Source: Pseudomonadota bacterium (GTDB taxonomy: Bacteria; Pseudomonadota; Gammaproteobacteria; Steroidobacterales; Steroidobacteraceae). Taken from it: a stretch of 37,260 nt of DNA. A model generated the notes under the pieces. That model was not told the DNA's origin. It saw only the letters and a list, made by a program, of their open reading frames with translations, and did no database searches. Below, piece by piece: positions 17,435 to 25,042 of this stretch; the first letter of the stretch is position 1, and each line of letters begins with the position of its first letter. A program made the translations under genes and the position numbers. The DNA lies in contig JANXQL010000169.1 in assembly GCA_025356815.1 (NCBI GenBank), positions 1 to 37,260 of the forward strand. The letters run 5' to 3'.

Positions 17435-18883
17435 TCACATTCCCCGACTGAGGCAGTGCGGCGGCCGCCAGTCGAGCCAACGAATTTCGTTCTCCAGGCT
17501 CTGCGCCAGACTCAGCAGCAGTGCATCCTCGCCGAATTGTGCTACAAGCTGGATACCGATCGGCAGGTTGTCGGTCGAAAGCATCGCAGGGATCGAGATC
17601 GCGGGCTGCCCCGTCATGTTGAATATCTCGGTAAACGCACCGAAACGATAGGCGGCGTTAGCCCACTCGGCATAGTCGAAGCCCGCGGGGCACCTCCCGA
17701 ATCCGCCGATGAGGGGAGCCATTTCGCCCGTGGTCGGCAGCAAGAGCACGTCGATAGGCTCGAAGGCGGACACAAATCGCCGCGTCACGCGATTCATCGC
17801 CGCCTTTGCATCTATGTAGTCCAGCGCCGAACGTCGTCGCGTCGCATCCCAGGCATACCGACTCAATGGCTCGATCTCGTGCTCGTCCGGCTCGCGTCCG
17901 AGTACCCGGCACCGGGCCTCGATAGCCTCGGCAATTTCGCCATGCCAGAAGACGGCCGCAGCATCACTCGCTTCGGCGACATCCGGCCAATGGAAGGGGA
18001 CGATGGTGTGTCCAAGGTCCCCCAGAATGGTCACGGCATGCTCAACCGCTCGGGTGATTTCCGGGTCGACGTCGGTTCCATCCATCCGGCATGTGACGAC
18101 GCCGATCTTCAGCCGCTCCGCGCGTGGCGATAGCGCACTCATCCAGCCACCCACTGGCGGCAATGTCTGATACGGCGCGCCAGCCTCGGGGCCTGCAACA
18201 GCTTCCAGCAGAGCGGCGGTATCGCGGATGGATCGCGTCAAGACGCCCTCGGTGTTCAGCCCGGCAACCCGCTCGCCTGCGCCTGGCCCGGACGGGGTAC
18301 GCCCGCGGGTCGGCTTCAAACCAACGACGCCACAGCACGCGGCCGGCACGCGAATCGAGCCACCACAGTCGGTGCCATGAGCGACCGGCACCATGAAACT
18401 TGCGACGGCAGCGGCAGCGCCGCCGCTCGAGCCTCCTGTAGCGCGGGCCACGTTCCAGGGATTGCGAGCGGGTCCGAGGGCGGTCGGTTCAGTCACAAAG
18501 TCGCCTGCGAACTCCGGAGTCTTGGACTTGCCGAGAATGATCATTCCGGCGGCACGCAGGCGGCGTACGAACTCACTGTCCGTGGTGGCAATGCGAGCAG
18601 CTTCAAAAAAACGCGAACCGAAGCGGGTGGAGAAGCCCGCGACATCGAGATTGACGTCCTTGATGAGAATCGGCACTCCCGCGAGCGGCAGGTCACGCCG
18701 CACGTTCGCGGCCTGTGCCAAAGCCCGCTCCGGGTCGACCTCGACTACAGCGCCGAGGTCACGATCCAGCACTGCGATTCGCTCAAGGGCTCTTGCGGTG
18801 ACGTCAATCGGATCAGCGGCGCCCGCCCGAACGAGGGCGGCGATTTCGATGACGCCCAGCTCATCGTACGGGTGGTGGCTCAC
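17435..18883 (-). CDS. Amidase-signature-family amidase
   Basis: 482 residues from GTG 18883, with AAGGA 7 bases upstream. The amidase-signature core is complete: Lys75 in GVPILIKD, the glycine/serine segment ATGGSSGGAAAAVA with Ser152/153 (the cis-Ser position), and the nucleophile Ser176 in GTDCGGSIRVPAACCG. The C-terminal segment FTEIFNMTGQPAISIPA is also typical. Enzymes of this family hydrolyse amides (or related carbon-nitrogen bonds) through the Ser-cisSer-Lys triad. The substrate cannot be told; GatA function is unlikely as no gatB or gatC is adjacent. It stands alone, with a stem-loop behind it. Confidence 0.88.
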   Translation of the reverse strand: MSHHPYDELGVIEIAALVRAGAADPIDVTARALERIAVLDRDLGAVVEVDPERALAQAANVRRDLPLAGVPILIKDVNLDVAGFSTRFGSRFFEAARIATTDSEFVRRLRAAGMIILGKSKTPEFAGDFVTEPTALGPARNPWNVARATGGSSGGAAAAVASFMVPVAHGTDCGGSIRVPAACCGVVGLKPTRGRTPSGPGAGERVAGLNTEGVLTRSIRDTAALLEAVAGPEAGAPYQTLPPVGGWMSALSPRAERLKIGVVTCRMDGTDVDPEITRAVEHAVTILGDLGHTIVPFHWPDVAEASDAAAVFWHGEIAEAIEARCRVLGREPDEHEIEPLSRYAWDATRRRSALDYIDAKAAMNRVTRRFVSAFEPIDVLLLPTTGEMAPLIGGFGRCPAGFDYAEWANAAYRFGAFTEIFNMTGQPAISIPAMLSTDNLPIGIQLVAQFGEDALLLSLAQSLENEIRWLDWRPPHCLSRGM

Positions 18884-19302
18884 CGTGTTTCCTTGATCCT
18901 GACAAATGGAGCGAATCAGTCGTCGATCACCCGCGCTGCACTCGCGCAGTCACCGGCGTCACGACCACAGACGCCATCGCGTCACGGTTATCCGCCGACG
19001 GTATGAGCTACGTACCGGCCCAGGGCGAGCGGGCCGATGTCACGGTAACCCCATGTCACGCGCTCGGCACCAACCGTGAATATAGCCGCTTGAACTGGCG
19101 ATTCCCGATACGACGAGGGCGGGTCATGGCGCTACGCCAGCGGCGAGCCTGGAGTCGACTATGCTCGCCTGAAGACATCGCACGCGGGGCACTCGCGTCG
19201 CTGCATGCGCTGGCGCACTCTACGGCATCGTAGCTCCGCCCCGCGACGGCATCCGCCACATGCCCCCTGCAGCCACCGATGAAAATCACGGGAAACACGC
19301 CG
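18884..19302. other. Gene-free stretch between amidase and alcohol dehydrogenase
   Basis: No frame reads as a protein. It should include the amidase promoter (its ribosome site is at the left edge) and the 3' end of the dehydrogenase transcript, but no hairpin with T-run or promoter pair stands out. Confidence 0.35.
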
Positions 19303-20370
19303 CTATGACGAGGGGCGCTCAGCCGTTCGACTGAGGACGATTCGGCCACTCACGCGTCCGGCACGCAATGCATCAAGCGCCTGCGTTGCCGTCGACAGAG
19401 GCTGTAATACCAGCGGCAAGTCGGGCAGCACACCGCTTTGCGCGATGGTCAGCAATTCATGCAGCTCGCTGAGGCTACCAACATACGAGCCGATGATGCT
19501 TACCGCCTTCATGGCGACCATGGCCGGAACGATCGGCGTCGCCCCTCCAAGCAGACCGACACTCACGAGCCTGCCGGCCTTGCGAAGAACACCGAAGCCG
19601 AATGCGAACGACGAGCCGGCGCCGACAAAATCAATGACGGCGGCTGCGCCGCCTGTGGACTTCAGTAATTTCTTCATCGCACCGTCGGCAGCGGGATCGA
19701 CGAGCTCGCCGGCCCCCGCCAACCGCGCGATATCCCATTTGTTCCTATCGACTTCGACGACGATCGGCGCCACGCCGAAGAGGTGCTTGGCCAGTCGGAT
19801 CCCAGACAGGCCGACGCCACCGGCGCCGATGATGACCAGCCGATCCGTCGCCGCAATCGGACCGGCCTTGATCAGTGCGCTGAACGCCGTCAGTCCGGAG
19901 CATGCGTAGGTGCAGGCTTGCTCCTCCGACAGCGGTCCGTACGACAAAAGGTATTTCGAGTGCGGTATCAGCACATGGTCTGCGAAGCCTCCGTCGCGGT
20001 GGACGCCGAGGGCCTCGGGCGCGTTGCATAGGTGCTCGTTTCCGGCCACGCACAGTGCGCACTGGCCGCAGCCAACCCACGGGTAGACGATCCGGCGGTC
20101 GCCGATGCATGCTCCCACGGCGTCTGGGCCGACGGCCACGACGGTGCCCGCGATCTCGTGACCGAGCGTACGTGGCGGCTTGACGGCCCTCGCCATATCG
20201 AGCTTGGCATCGCCGCCCAGATCGAAGTACCCGTCGTGCAGGTGTACATCGCTGTGGCAGACGCCGCAACTGCCCACCTGGAGGACGACTTCACAGCCTT
20301 GCGGTCGCGGCGTCTCGCTTTCGACCCGCACCAGCGGTTGGCCGAAGACGTCTAGTTGATAGCTGAGCAC
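19303..20370 (-). CDS. Zinc-dependent alcohol dehydrogenase (MDR family)
   Basis: 355 residues from a GTG with GAGG about 9 bases upstream. It has the catalytic-zinc ligands of the medium-chain dehydrogenases: Cys in CGVCHSDVHLHDG (about residue 36), the GHEIAG motif, and the structural-zinc cysteines in VGCGQCALCVAGNEHLC. The nucleotide fold is IIGAGGVGLSGIRLAKHLFG. The acidic residue after the second strand (VEVDRNKW) suggests NAD rather than NADP. Typical members oxidise primary or secondary alcohols; the substrate is not readable. It is probably monocistronic, with a sigma-70-like promoter about 170 bases upstream. Confidence 0.9.
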   Translation of the reverse strand: MLSYQLDVFGQPLVRVESETPRPQGCEVVLQVGSCGVCHSDVHLHDGYFDLGGDAKLDMARAVKPPRTLGHEIAGTVVAVGPDAVGACIGDRRIVYPWVGCGQCALCVAGNEHLCNAPEALGVHRDGGFADHVLIPHSKYLLSYGPLSEEQACTYACSGLTAFSALIKAGPIAATDRLVIIGAGGVGLSGIRLAKHLFGVAPIVVEVDRNKWDIARLAGAGELVDPAADGAMKKLLKSTGGAAAVIDFVGAGSSFAFGFGVLRKAGRLVSVGLLGGATPIVPAMVAMKAVSIIGSYVGSLSELHELLTIAQSGVLPDLPLVLQPLSTATQALDALRAGRVSGRIVLSRTAERPSS

Positions 20371-20789
20371 GCGTCTTACCTCACCTGTGGCGGCCCAGTC
20401 CGGGCAGATCGCACGAACCCCCGACCTTCCTGAACCGGCTCGGCGACGAGCAGCATATCGCGACCCTCTCCCTGCAGGCGCTTATCGAAGGTGCTGATGA
20501 ATGCGGCGTAGTCGCTGCCGATTGTTCCATTTAATTCATCTACTTGCGAAATATATCAGCGCAAGAGCTACCGGCAACTGCGGGCCGCGAATTCGGCTGA
20601 CGCCGCGCAAGCGTGCGGCAGGCGGCCTGAATATCAGGAAGTGGGGCCTCCCCGGCCGGTCATCCGGGGTACCCGCCGCAACCGCCGCCTCCGCCACGAC
20701 CGCTGCCCCGATTTGACGCAGGGGCCTCGCCGGCACGGCAGCGGGCGGCTTCAGAGGCGCCAATTGCGTGCCCCCGGACTCCCAGACCC
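20371..20789. other. Leader and spacer between alcohol dehydrogenase and HDOD gene
   Basis: Apart from the promoters listed separately there is no clear gene. On the minus strand one frame ending with TAA at 20376-20378 reads protein-like (SDYAAFISTFDKRLQ, then DMLLVAEPVQEGRGFV), but it has no ATG, GTG or TTG near its start after a stop at about 20555. It may be a decayed gene end or chance. Confidence 0.35.
20550..20577 (-). promoter_or_regulatory. Candidate sigma-70 promoter of the alcohol dehydrogenase gene
   Basis: On the minus strand TTGCCG (20577-20572), 16 bases, then TATATT (20555-20550): 4 of 6 and 5 of 6 matches to the consensus, in a locally A+T-rich patch. It would give a leader of about 170 bases before the dehydrogenase GTG. 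Confidence 0.4.
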
Positions 20790-20816
20790 TTAAGGAATCC
20801 CAAGTGCTGCCGATAA
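20790..20816 (+). promoter_or_regulatory. FliA (sigma-28) promoter before the HDOD gene
   Basis: GCCGATAA at 20809-20816 is a perfect sigma-28 -10 box, with TTAA at 20790-20793 exactly 15 bases upstream (consensus TAAA-N15-GCCGATAA). The gene for FliA lies 3 kb away in the same window. The expected start point falls at about 20822-20824, i.e. on the ATG itself. Confidence 0.75.
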
Positions 20817-20823
20817 ATCCCTA

Positions 20824-21726
20824 ATGGAACCTACCCAGATCGCCGAACAACACTCCGAGCCGGTAGCACCCCGCATCATGAATGCAGACGCGTACGCGTT
20901 TGTTTGCCAGCTCGCCAAGGACCTTTCCGGACCCGCGCTGGAGCTCCCCAGCTATCCCAAGGTGGCACTGCGGGTGCAAAAGCTCCTCGCCGAAGAGATG
21001 GTGACCAGCGACCGGCTGGTTAGGGTGCTCGGCGCAGAGCCTACGCTCGTGGGCCGTATCCTCACGCTTGCCAACTCCGCCATTCAAAATCACTCCGGCA
21101 AGGCCGTCGCCGACCTACGTACCGCCATCGTCCGGCTCGGCTTTGATTCGCTGCGCACCGCGGTCATCAGCTTTGCGATGGCGCAACAGCGCGAGGCCGC
21201 CGCATTCAGTACGATCCAGCGCCCCATGCGGGCCCTCTGGGAGCACAGCGTCGAGGTGTCCGCCCTGTGCTGCGTGCTTGCGCGCCTGAACGGTCGCTTC
21301 AATCCTGATACCGCCCTGCTCACCGGCGTCGTCTCGGGCGTCGGCAAGCTCTATATCCTCACCCGCGCCACGGCCCATCCCCAGCTGTTTGGCGACTCCG
21401 ACGCCTACGCGGACATCGTCCGCCAGTGGCATGCGGAAATTGCGCAAGCGGTGCTGGAACACTGGCAGATGGCCGATGAAGTCATCGCCGCCGTCCGTGA
21501 CTTTGAGAACGTTGACAGCGAGATTCGTCGCGGCGCCAACCTGGCGGACCTGTTGGCCGCAGCCCACCTGCTTGCGGACTGCAAGGGAGAGCCAGACGTC
21601 CTGCAGCTCAAGGTGTCCACGTCCGTTGCACTGGAACGTTTGAAGCTGGACGCCCCCGCCTGCCAGACTCTGCTGGTCGAATCGGCTCAGGAGATCGCGG
21701 CCCTGCGCTCCGCCCTTGGCGACTAG
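20824..21726 (+). CDS. HDOD-domain signalling protein
   Basis: 300 residues. From ELPSYPKVALRVQKLLAEEM the HDOD pattern runs through LVRVLGAEPTLVGRILTLANSA, the IVRLGFDSLRTAVISFAM helix and WEHSVEVSALCCVLARLN. The position that in true HD phosphohydrolases reads 'LLHDIGKL' is here GVVSGVGKLYIL, so the metal ligands are missing, as typical of HDOD proteins, which act as non-enzymatic signalling or scaffold domains. No ribosome site precedes ATG 20824, and an FliA promoter ends 7 bases before it, so the message may be leaderless; the next in-frame ATG (20878) also lacks one. Control by FliA would make it a late flagellar or chemotaxis-linked gene. Confidence 0.87.
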   Translation: MEPTQIAEQHSEPVAPRIMNADAYAFVCQLAKDLSGPALELPSYPKVALRVQKLLAEEMVTSDRLVRVLGAEPTLVGRILTLANSAIQNHSGKAVADLRTAIVRLGFDSLRTAVISFAMAQQREAAAFSTIQRPMRALWEHSVEVSALCCVLARLNGRFNPDTALLTGVVSGVGKLYILTRATAHPQLFGDSDAYADIVRQWHAEIAQAVLEHWQMADEVIAAVRDFENVDSEIRRGANLADLLAAAHLLADCKGEPDVLQLKVSTSVALERLKLDAPACQTLLVESAQEIAALRSALGD

Positions 21727-21821
21727 CGGCGCGCCACGATCGGATCCGGCGTAACCGGGAGTCGGCTCCAGCGGGCCGGTGCAGTGGTCGCTGGCGGCCA
21801 GCGGACGATGCCCCTGGAGGA

Positions 21822-22682
21822 TCACGGCGGCGGGGCAGTCACACCCTGCGTACGCCCCAGAATCAGCAGCACCACCCGCCGGTTCGCGTTGCGTCCGTCC
21901 GCAGTGGAATTCGGCATCAGGGGGCGGTATTCGCCGTAGCCGACAAGTTCAAGCCGTCGCGGATCGATGCCCTTTTCCATCAGCAGCCGCACGACGCTTC
22001 CGGCGCGCGCACCCGACAGCTCCCAGTTCGACCGAAAGGCACCGCCTCGGATCTGCACATCGTCGGTGTGACCCTCGACCCTGATCGCGTTCGGCCACGG
22101 GCGCAGCGCCTCGGACAGGCGTTGCAGGACGGGCACGGCCGAGGCAGAGGGGTCCGCGACGCCACTTGCGAACAGCACGTCGGCTCCGATCTGCACCTCC
22201 ACCGCGTCGTGCAGCAACTTCACGTGCACCTGGTTGTTCTTGATAAGTTCGGCGAGCGCGCCACTGACGTCAGCTTCGACGCCTGCGAGCTCGCGTGCCT
22301 TGGCGGCATCCGCCTCCACCTCCGCCGTGGCGATCGTGGTCTTGGTGCTCGTCTCGTCCGGCTCGCCCCCCGGTCCGGGCGTCCTGGCGCTGCGCTGCAC
22401 GGGTACACCGGCGTTAAAGAGCTGCGCGACCGACGCCGCCGGCAGCTGTTCCTCGAGCGTCACCTGGTGGGTTCCGACCGGGATCAGCTCCGGTGTCGTT
22501 GGCGTACCACGAAACGCGGCGTTCAGCGCATTCGAGAGCACGCGGTACTTGCCTGCGTTCACCGATGACATCGCGTACATCACGACGAAGAACGCGAGCA
22601 GCAGCGTGACCAGGTCGCCATAAGGGATCGCCCACGCCTCATGGTTCTGATGCTCCTCGTGCTGCTGGTGCTTGCGTGCCAT
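21822..22682 (-). CDS. motD: Flagellar stator protein MotD (MotB family)
   Basis: 286 residues from an ATG with TAGGA upstream (it overlaps the motC stop). A single membrane helix starts in PYGDLVTLLLAFFVVMYAMSS; Asp23 matches the proton-carrying Asp of MotB. The periplasmic C-terminal OmpA-like domain contains VEGHTDDVQIRGG and SNWELSGARAGSVVRLLMEKG, binding peptidoglycan to anchor the stator. It is named MotD, not MotB, because it is paired with a MotC-type partner at the end of the fleN-fliA block as in Pseudomonas. The stator converts ion flow into torque. It converges with the HDOD gene. Confidence 0.88.
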   Translation of the reverse strand: MARKHQQHEEHQNHEAWAIPYGDLVTLLLAFFVVMYAMSSVNAGKYRVLSNALNAAFRGTPTTPELIPVGTHQVTLEEQLPAASVAQLFNAGVPVQRSARTPGPGGEPDETSTKTTIATAEVEADAAKARELAGVEADVSGALAELIKNNQVHVKLLHDAVEVQIGADVLFASGVADPSASAVPVLQRLSEALRPWPNAIRVEGHTDDVQIRGGAFRSNWELSGARAGSVVRLLMEKGIDPRRLELVGYGEYRPLMPNSTADGRNANRRVVLLILGRTQGVTAPPP

Positions 22683-22690
22683 GTCGTGTC

Positions 22691-23431
22691 CTAGTGGAGG
22701 TAGCCCCGCAGGCGGCCCTCGATGACCCGTGGGTTGTCACCCTGGGCGATGCAAATGAGGCCCTCGATCAGCATCTCCTGCTCGTGAGTGTGGGTCTGGA
22801 CCGCGCCCTTGAGCTTATTGGCCATCGGCAGGAACAGCAGATTCGCAAGACCGATGCCGTAGACGGTCGCCGTGAATGCCGCGGCAATGCCGTGGCCGAG
22901 CTTCGACGGATCCGCCAGATTCTGCATCACGGCCATGAGTCCGAGGACCGCGCCGATGATGCCGAGCGTGGGCGAGTAGATTCCCATCGCCTCGAAAACT
23001 TTAGCCGCGCGCAGGTCCGCCGTCTCCCTCGCACGCATCTCGACCTCGAGGGTGTCGCGGATGGCATCCGGCTCGCTGCCGTCGACGACGAGCTGCAGCC
23101 CCGTGCGCAGGAACGGATCAGGCTCGTTTGCAAGCATCGACTCGAGCCCCAGCAGGCCCTGTCTGCGGGAGATGTTGCTCCATTCGACGAGCTTTGCGAC
23201 CTGCGCTTCCGGGGCCCGAGACGGCGGCCGGAACACCCAGGGCAGCATCACCATGGCTCGCTGCATCACCTTCAGTGGGGTCTGCAGGAAAATCGACGCA
23301 ATGGTGCCCACCACCACGATCATGAACGCCGCGGAGGAGAGCAACGCGTGAACGCCGGCGCCCTTGAGGATCGCGCCGACGATGATGGCCACGATCCCGA
23401 GCACCACGCCCAATATGCTCAGTATGTCCAT
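22691..23431 (-). CDS. motC: Flagellar stator protein MotC (MotA family)
   Basis: 246 residues from ATG 23431, with GAGG 6 bases upstream. Four membrane segments in the MotA layout: two at the N-terminus (ILGVVLGIVAIIVGAILKG, then LLSSAAFMIVVVGTIASIFL), a cytoplasmic loop, and two near the C-terminus (YSPTLGIIGAVLGLMAVMQN, then GIAAAFTATVYGIGLANLLF). The loop is rich in charges, as needed for FliG contact. With MotD it forms the stator channel. It lies 16 bases after fliA and 8 before motD, so all three are likely co-transcribed. Confidence 0.9.
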   Translation of the reverse strand: MDILSILGVVLGIVAIIVGAILKGAGVHALLSSAAFMIVVVGTIASIFLQTPLKVMQRAMVMLPWVFRPPSRAPEAQVAKLVEWSNISRRQGLLGLESMLANEPDPFLRTGLQLVVDGSEPDAIRDTLEVEMRARETADLRAAKVFEAMGIYSPTLGIIGAVLGLMAVMQNLADPSKLGHGIAAAFTATVYGIGLANLLFLPMANKLKGAVQTHTHEQEMLIEGLICIAQGDNPRVIEGRLRGYLH

Positions 23432-23447
23432 GTGAATCCTCTACCCT

Positions 23448-24176
23448 TCATGGCCGCCACTCAGCGAGGATGCCGCGTAGCCGCAGCAGAGCCCGGCTCT
23501 GCAGCTGGCAGACGCGCGACTCGCTGACGCCGAGCACCGCTCCGACTTCCTTGAGACTCATTTCCTGCTCGTAGTACAGGGACAGAACAGTGCGCTCCCT
23601 TTCCGGAAGGAAGCTGATCGCACGGACCACCGCCTCCTGGCGGGCCTCGTTGAAGAGCTCGCTCTGCGGATCGGGGTCGTCGCTGCGGATGCGATCCAGC
23701 GTTGTGCCGTTGTCGTCATCGTCGGTGTCGTCCAGGCGCAGCAGGTGGCAGTCGAGGCCGTCCCGCACGATCTCGTGATATTCGTCGAGCGTCACGCCGA
23801 GCTGGGCCGCAATATCGGTATCGGCGGCCTCGCGGCCGGTGCGCGCCTCCACTGCCTGGATAGCGGCGGCGACCTCGCGCGACCGGCGATGCACCGATCG
23901 CGGCGCCCAATCGAGCTTTCTAAGAGCATCGAGCATGGCACCCCGGATCCGGATGCCCGCATAAGTCTCGAAGCGCGCGCCGCGGTTGCTGGCAAAGTTC
24001 TGCGCAGCCTCTAACAGTCCGATCATCCCTGACTGAATGAGATCATCAACTTCGACGTGCGACGGCAGCCGACCGACGATGTGGTAGGCGATACGCTTGA
24101 CGAGGTCGGCGTGCTTGAGTACCAGCGAATCGAAGTCGCGCGCCGGAAGCGTGCTTTCATAGACTTGGGCGTTCAC
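23448..24176 (-). CDS. fliA: Flagellar sigma factor FliA (sigma-28)
   Basis: 242 residues from GTG 24176, which overlaps the fleN stop (GTGA) and has AAGGTGG close upstream. Sigma-70-family regions 2, 3 and 4 are all present: VKRIAYHIVGRLPSHVEVDDLIQSGMIGLL, FETYAGIRIRGAMLDALRKLDWAPRSVHRR (both only as landmarks), and at the C-terminus LPERERTVLSLYYEQEMSLKEVGAVLGVSESRVCQLQSRALLRLR. The short length and the WAPRSVHRR motif fit FliA. It turns on late flagellar genes; a matching promoter precedes the HDOD gene in this window. Confidence 0.93.
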   Translation of the reverse strand: MNAQVYESTLPARDFDSLVLKHADLVKRIAYHIVGRLPSHVEVDDLIQSGMIGLLEAAQNFASNRGARFETYAGIRIRGAMLDALRKLDWAPRSVHRRSREVAAAIQAVEARTGREAADTDIAAQLGVTLDEYHEIVRDGLDCHLLRLDDTDDDDNGTTLDRIRSDDPDPQSELFNEARQEAVVRAISFLPERERTVLSLYYEQEMSLKEVGAVLGVSESRVCQLQSRALLRLRGILAEWRP

Positions 24177-25042
24177 TTGACCACCTTGGGCAGGCGTGCG
24201 ATCGGGCGCGCCACGAGTCGTTCGAAGAAGAACGAGACGCCGCCACTGAACTCCTGCGGCGGCGTCCAAGACGACACCTTCGTCGCAAGCCGGCGGAAAG
24301 CCCGGGTAGCCGGGCCGGTCGGCGCCATCGAAATCACCGGCCGTTGCGCCCGAACCGCGCGGGGGATTCCCGCGTCCTCCGGTATTTCGCCCGCGAACTC
24401 GAGCAGGACGTCGAGGAAGCGGTCTGTCACGCGCCGCAGCCGATCGAAGAGATCCTTGGCGTCGCTCTCCCCGTTGGACATGTTGACCAACACCTGGAAG
24501 CGGCGGACGCGGTGGGCGCGGTGCAGAGTCTTGATCAGGGCATAGGCATCCGTAAGGCTTGCCGGCTCGTCACGGATAACGATGATGTGGTGTTGCGAGG
24601 CCTGACAGAAGAACAGTACCGATTCGCCGATTCCCGGAGCGGTATCCACAATCAGCGTGTCGTAGATTTCCGGCAGGCTGGCGAAGGCGCGGACGATTGC
24701 GGCGTTCTCGGTGGCGGCAAGCTGCGCCATCCGCGCGACCCCCGACGCCGACGGAATCACCGTGACTCCGTCCGCGGTCGTCATCAGTATCTCGTCCAGT
24801 CGCCGCTCTCCCCCCAGAAGTTGCTCGAGGGTCGCTGTCGGCGTAAGGCCGAGCAGCACGTCGACACTCGCGAGCCCGAGATCACCGTCGAGCAGCAGAA
24901 CCCGCCGCCCCGACTGGCCCAGTGCGGTGGCGAGGTTGACGGCTACCGTGGTCTTGCCAACGCCGCCCTTGCCGCTGGAAACGGCGATGACTTGCATGCC
25001 CTCTGCAGTCGAGGACTTCAGTGCGGGCTTACGCTGCGGCAT
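24173..25042 (-). CDS. fleN: Flagellar number regulator FleN (FlhG), MinD-like ATPase
   Basis: 289 residues from ATG 25042, with GGAG 9 bases upstream. A complete ParA/MinD P-loop is present (SSGKGGVGKTTVAVNLA), followed by LLLDGDLGLASVDVLLGL, the Walker B IVDTAPGIGESVLFF and the RDEPASLTDAYALIKTL segment typical of FleN. The protein restrains flagellar number, opposing FleQ and working with FlhF at the pole. No amphipathic MinD-type membrane helix was identified. It overlaps flhF by 14 bases and fliA by 4, so the expression is tightly coupled. Confidence 0.92.
   Translation of the reverse strand: MPQRKPALKSSTAEGMQVIAVSSGKGGVGKTTVAVNLATALGQSGRRVLLLDGDLGLASVDVLLGLTPTATLEQLLGGERRLDEILMTTADGVTVIPSASGVARMAQLAATENAAIVRAFASLPEIYDTLIVDTAPGIGESVLFFCQASQHHIIVIRDEPASLTDAYALIKTLHRAHRVRRFQVLVNMSNGESDAKDLFDRLRRVTDRFLDVLLEFAGEIPEDAGIPRAVRAQRPVISMAPTGPATRAFRRLATKVSSWTPPQEFSGGVSFFFERLVARPIARLPKVVK

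Noticed and set aside
20501-20763. Small frames on both strands before the HDOD gene
   Set aside because: Pro/Ala/Arg-rich without ribosome site or homology; the segment is better read as promoter and spacer.
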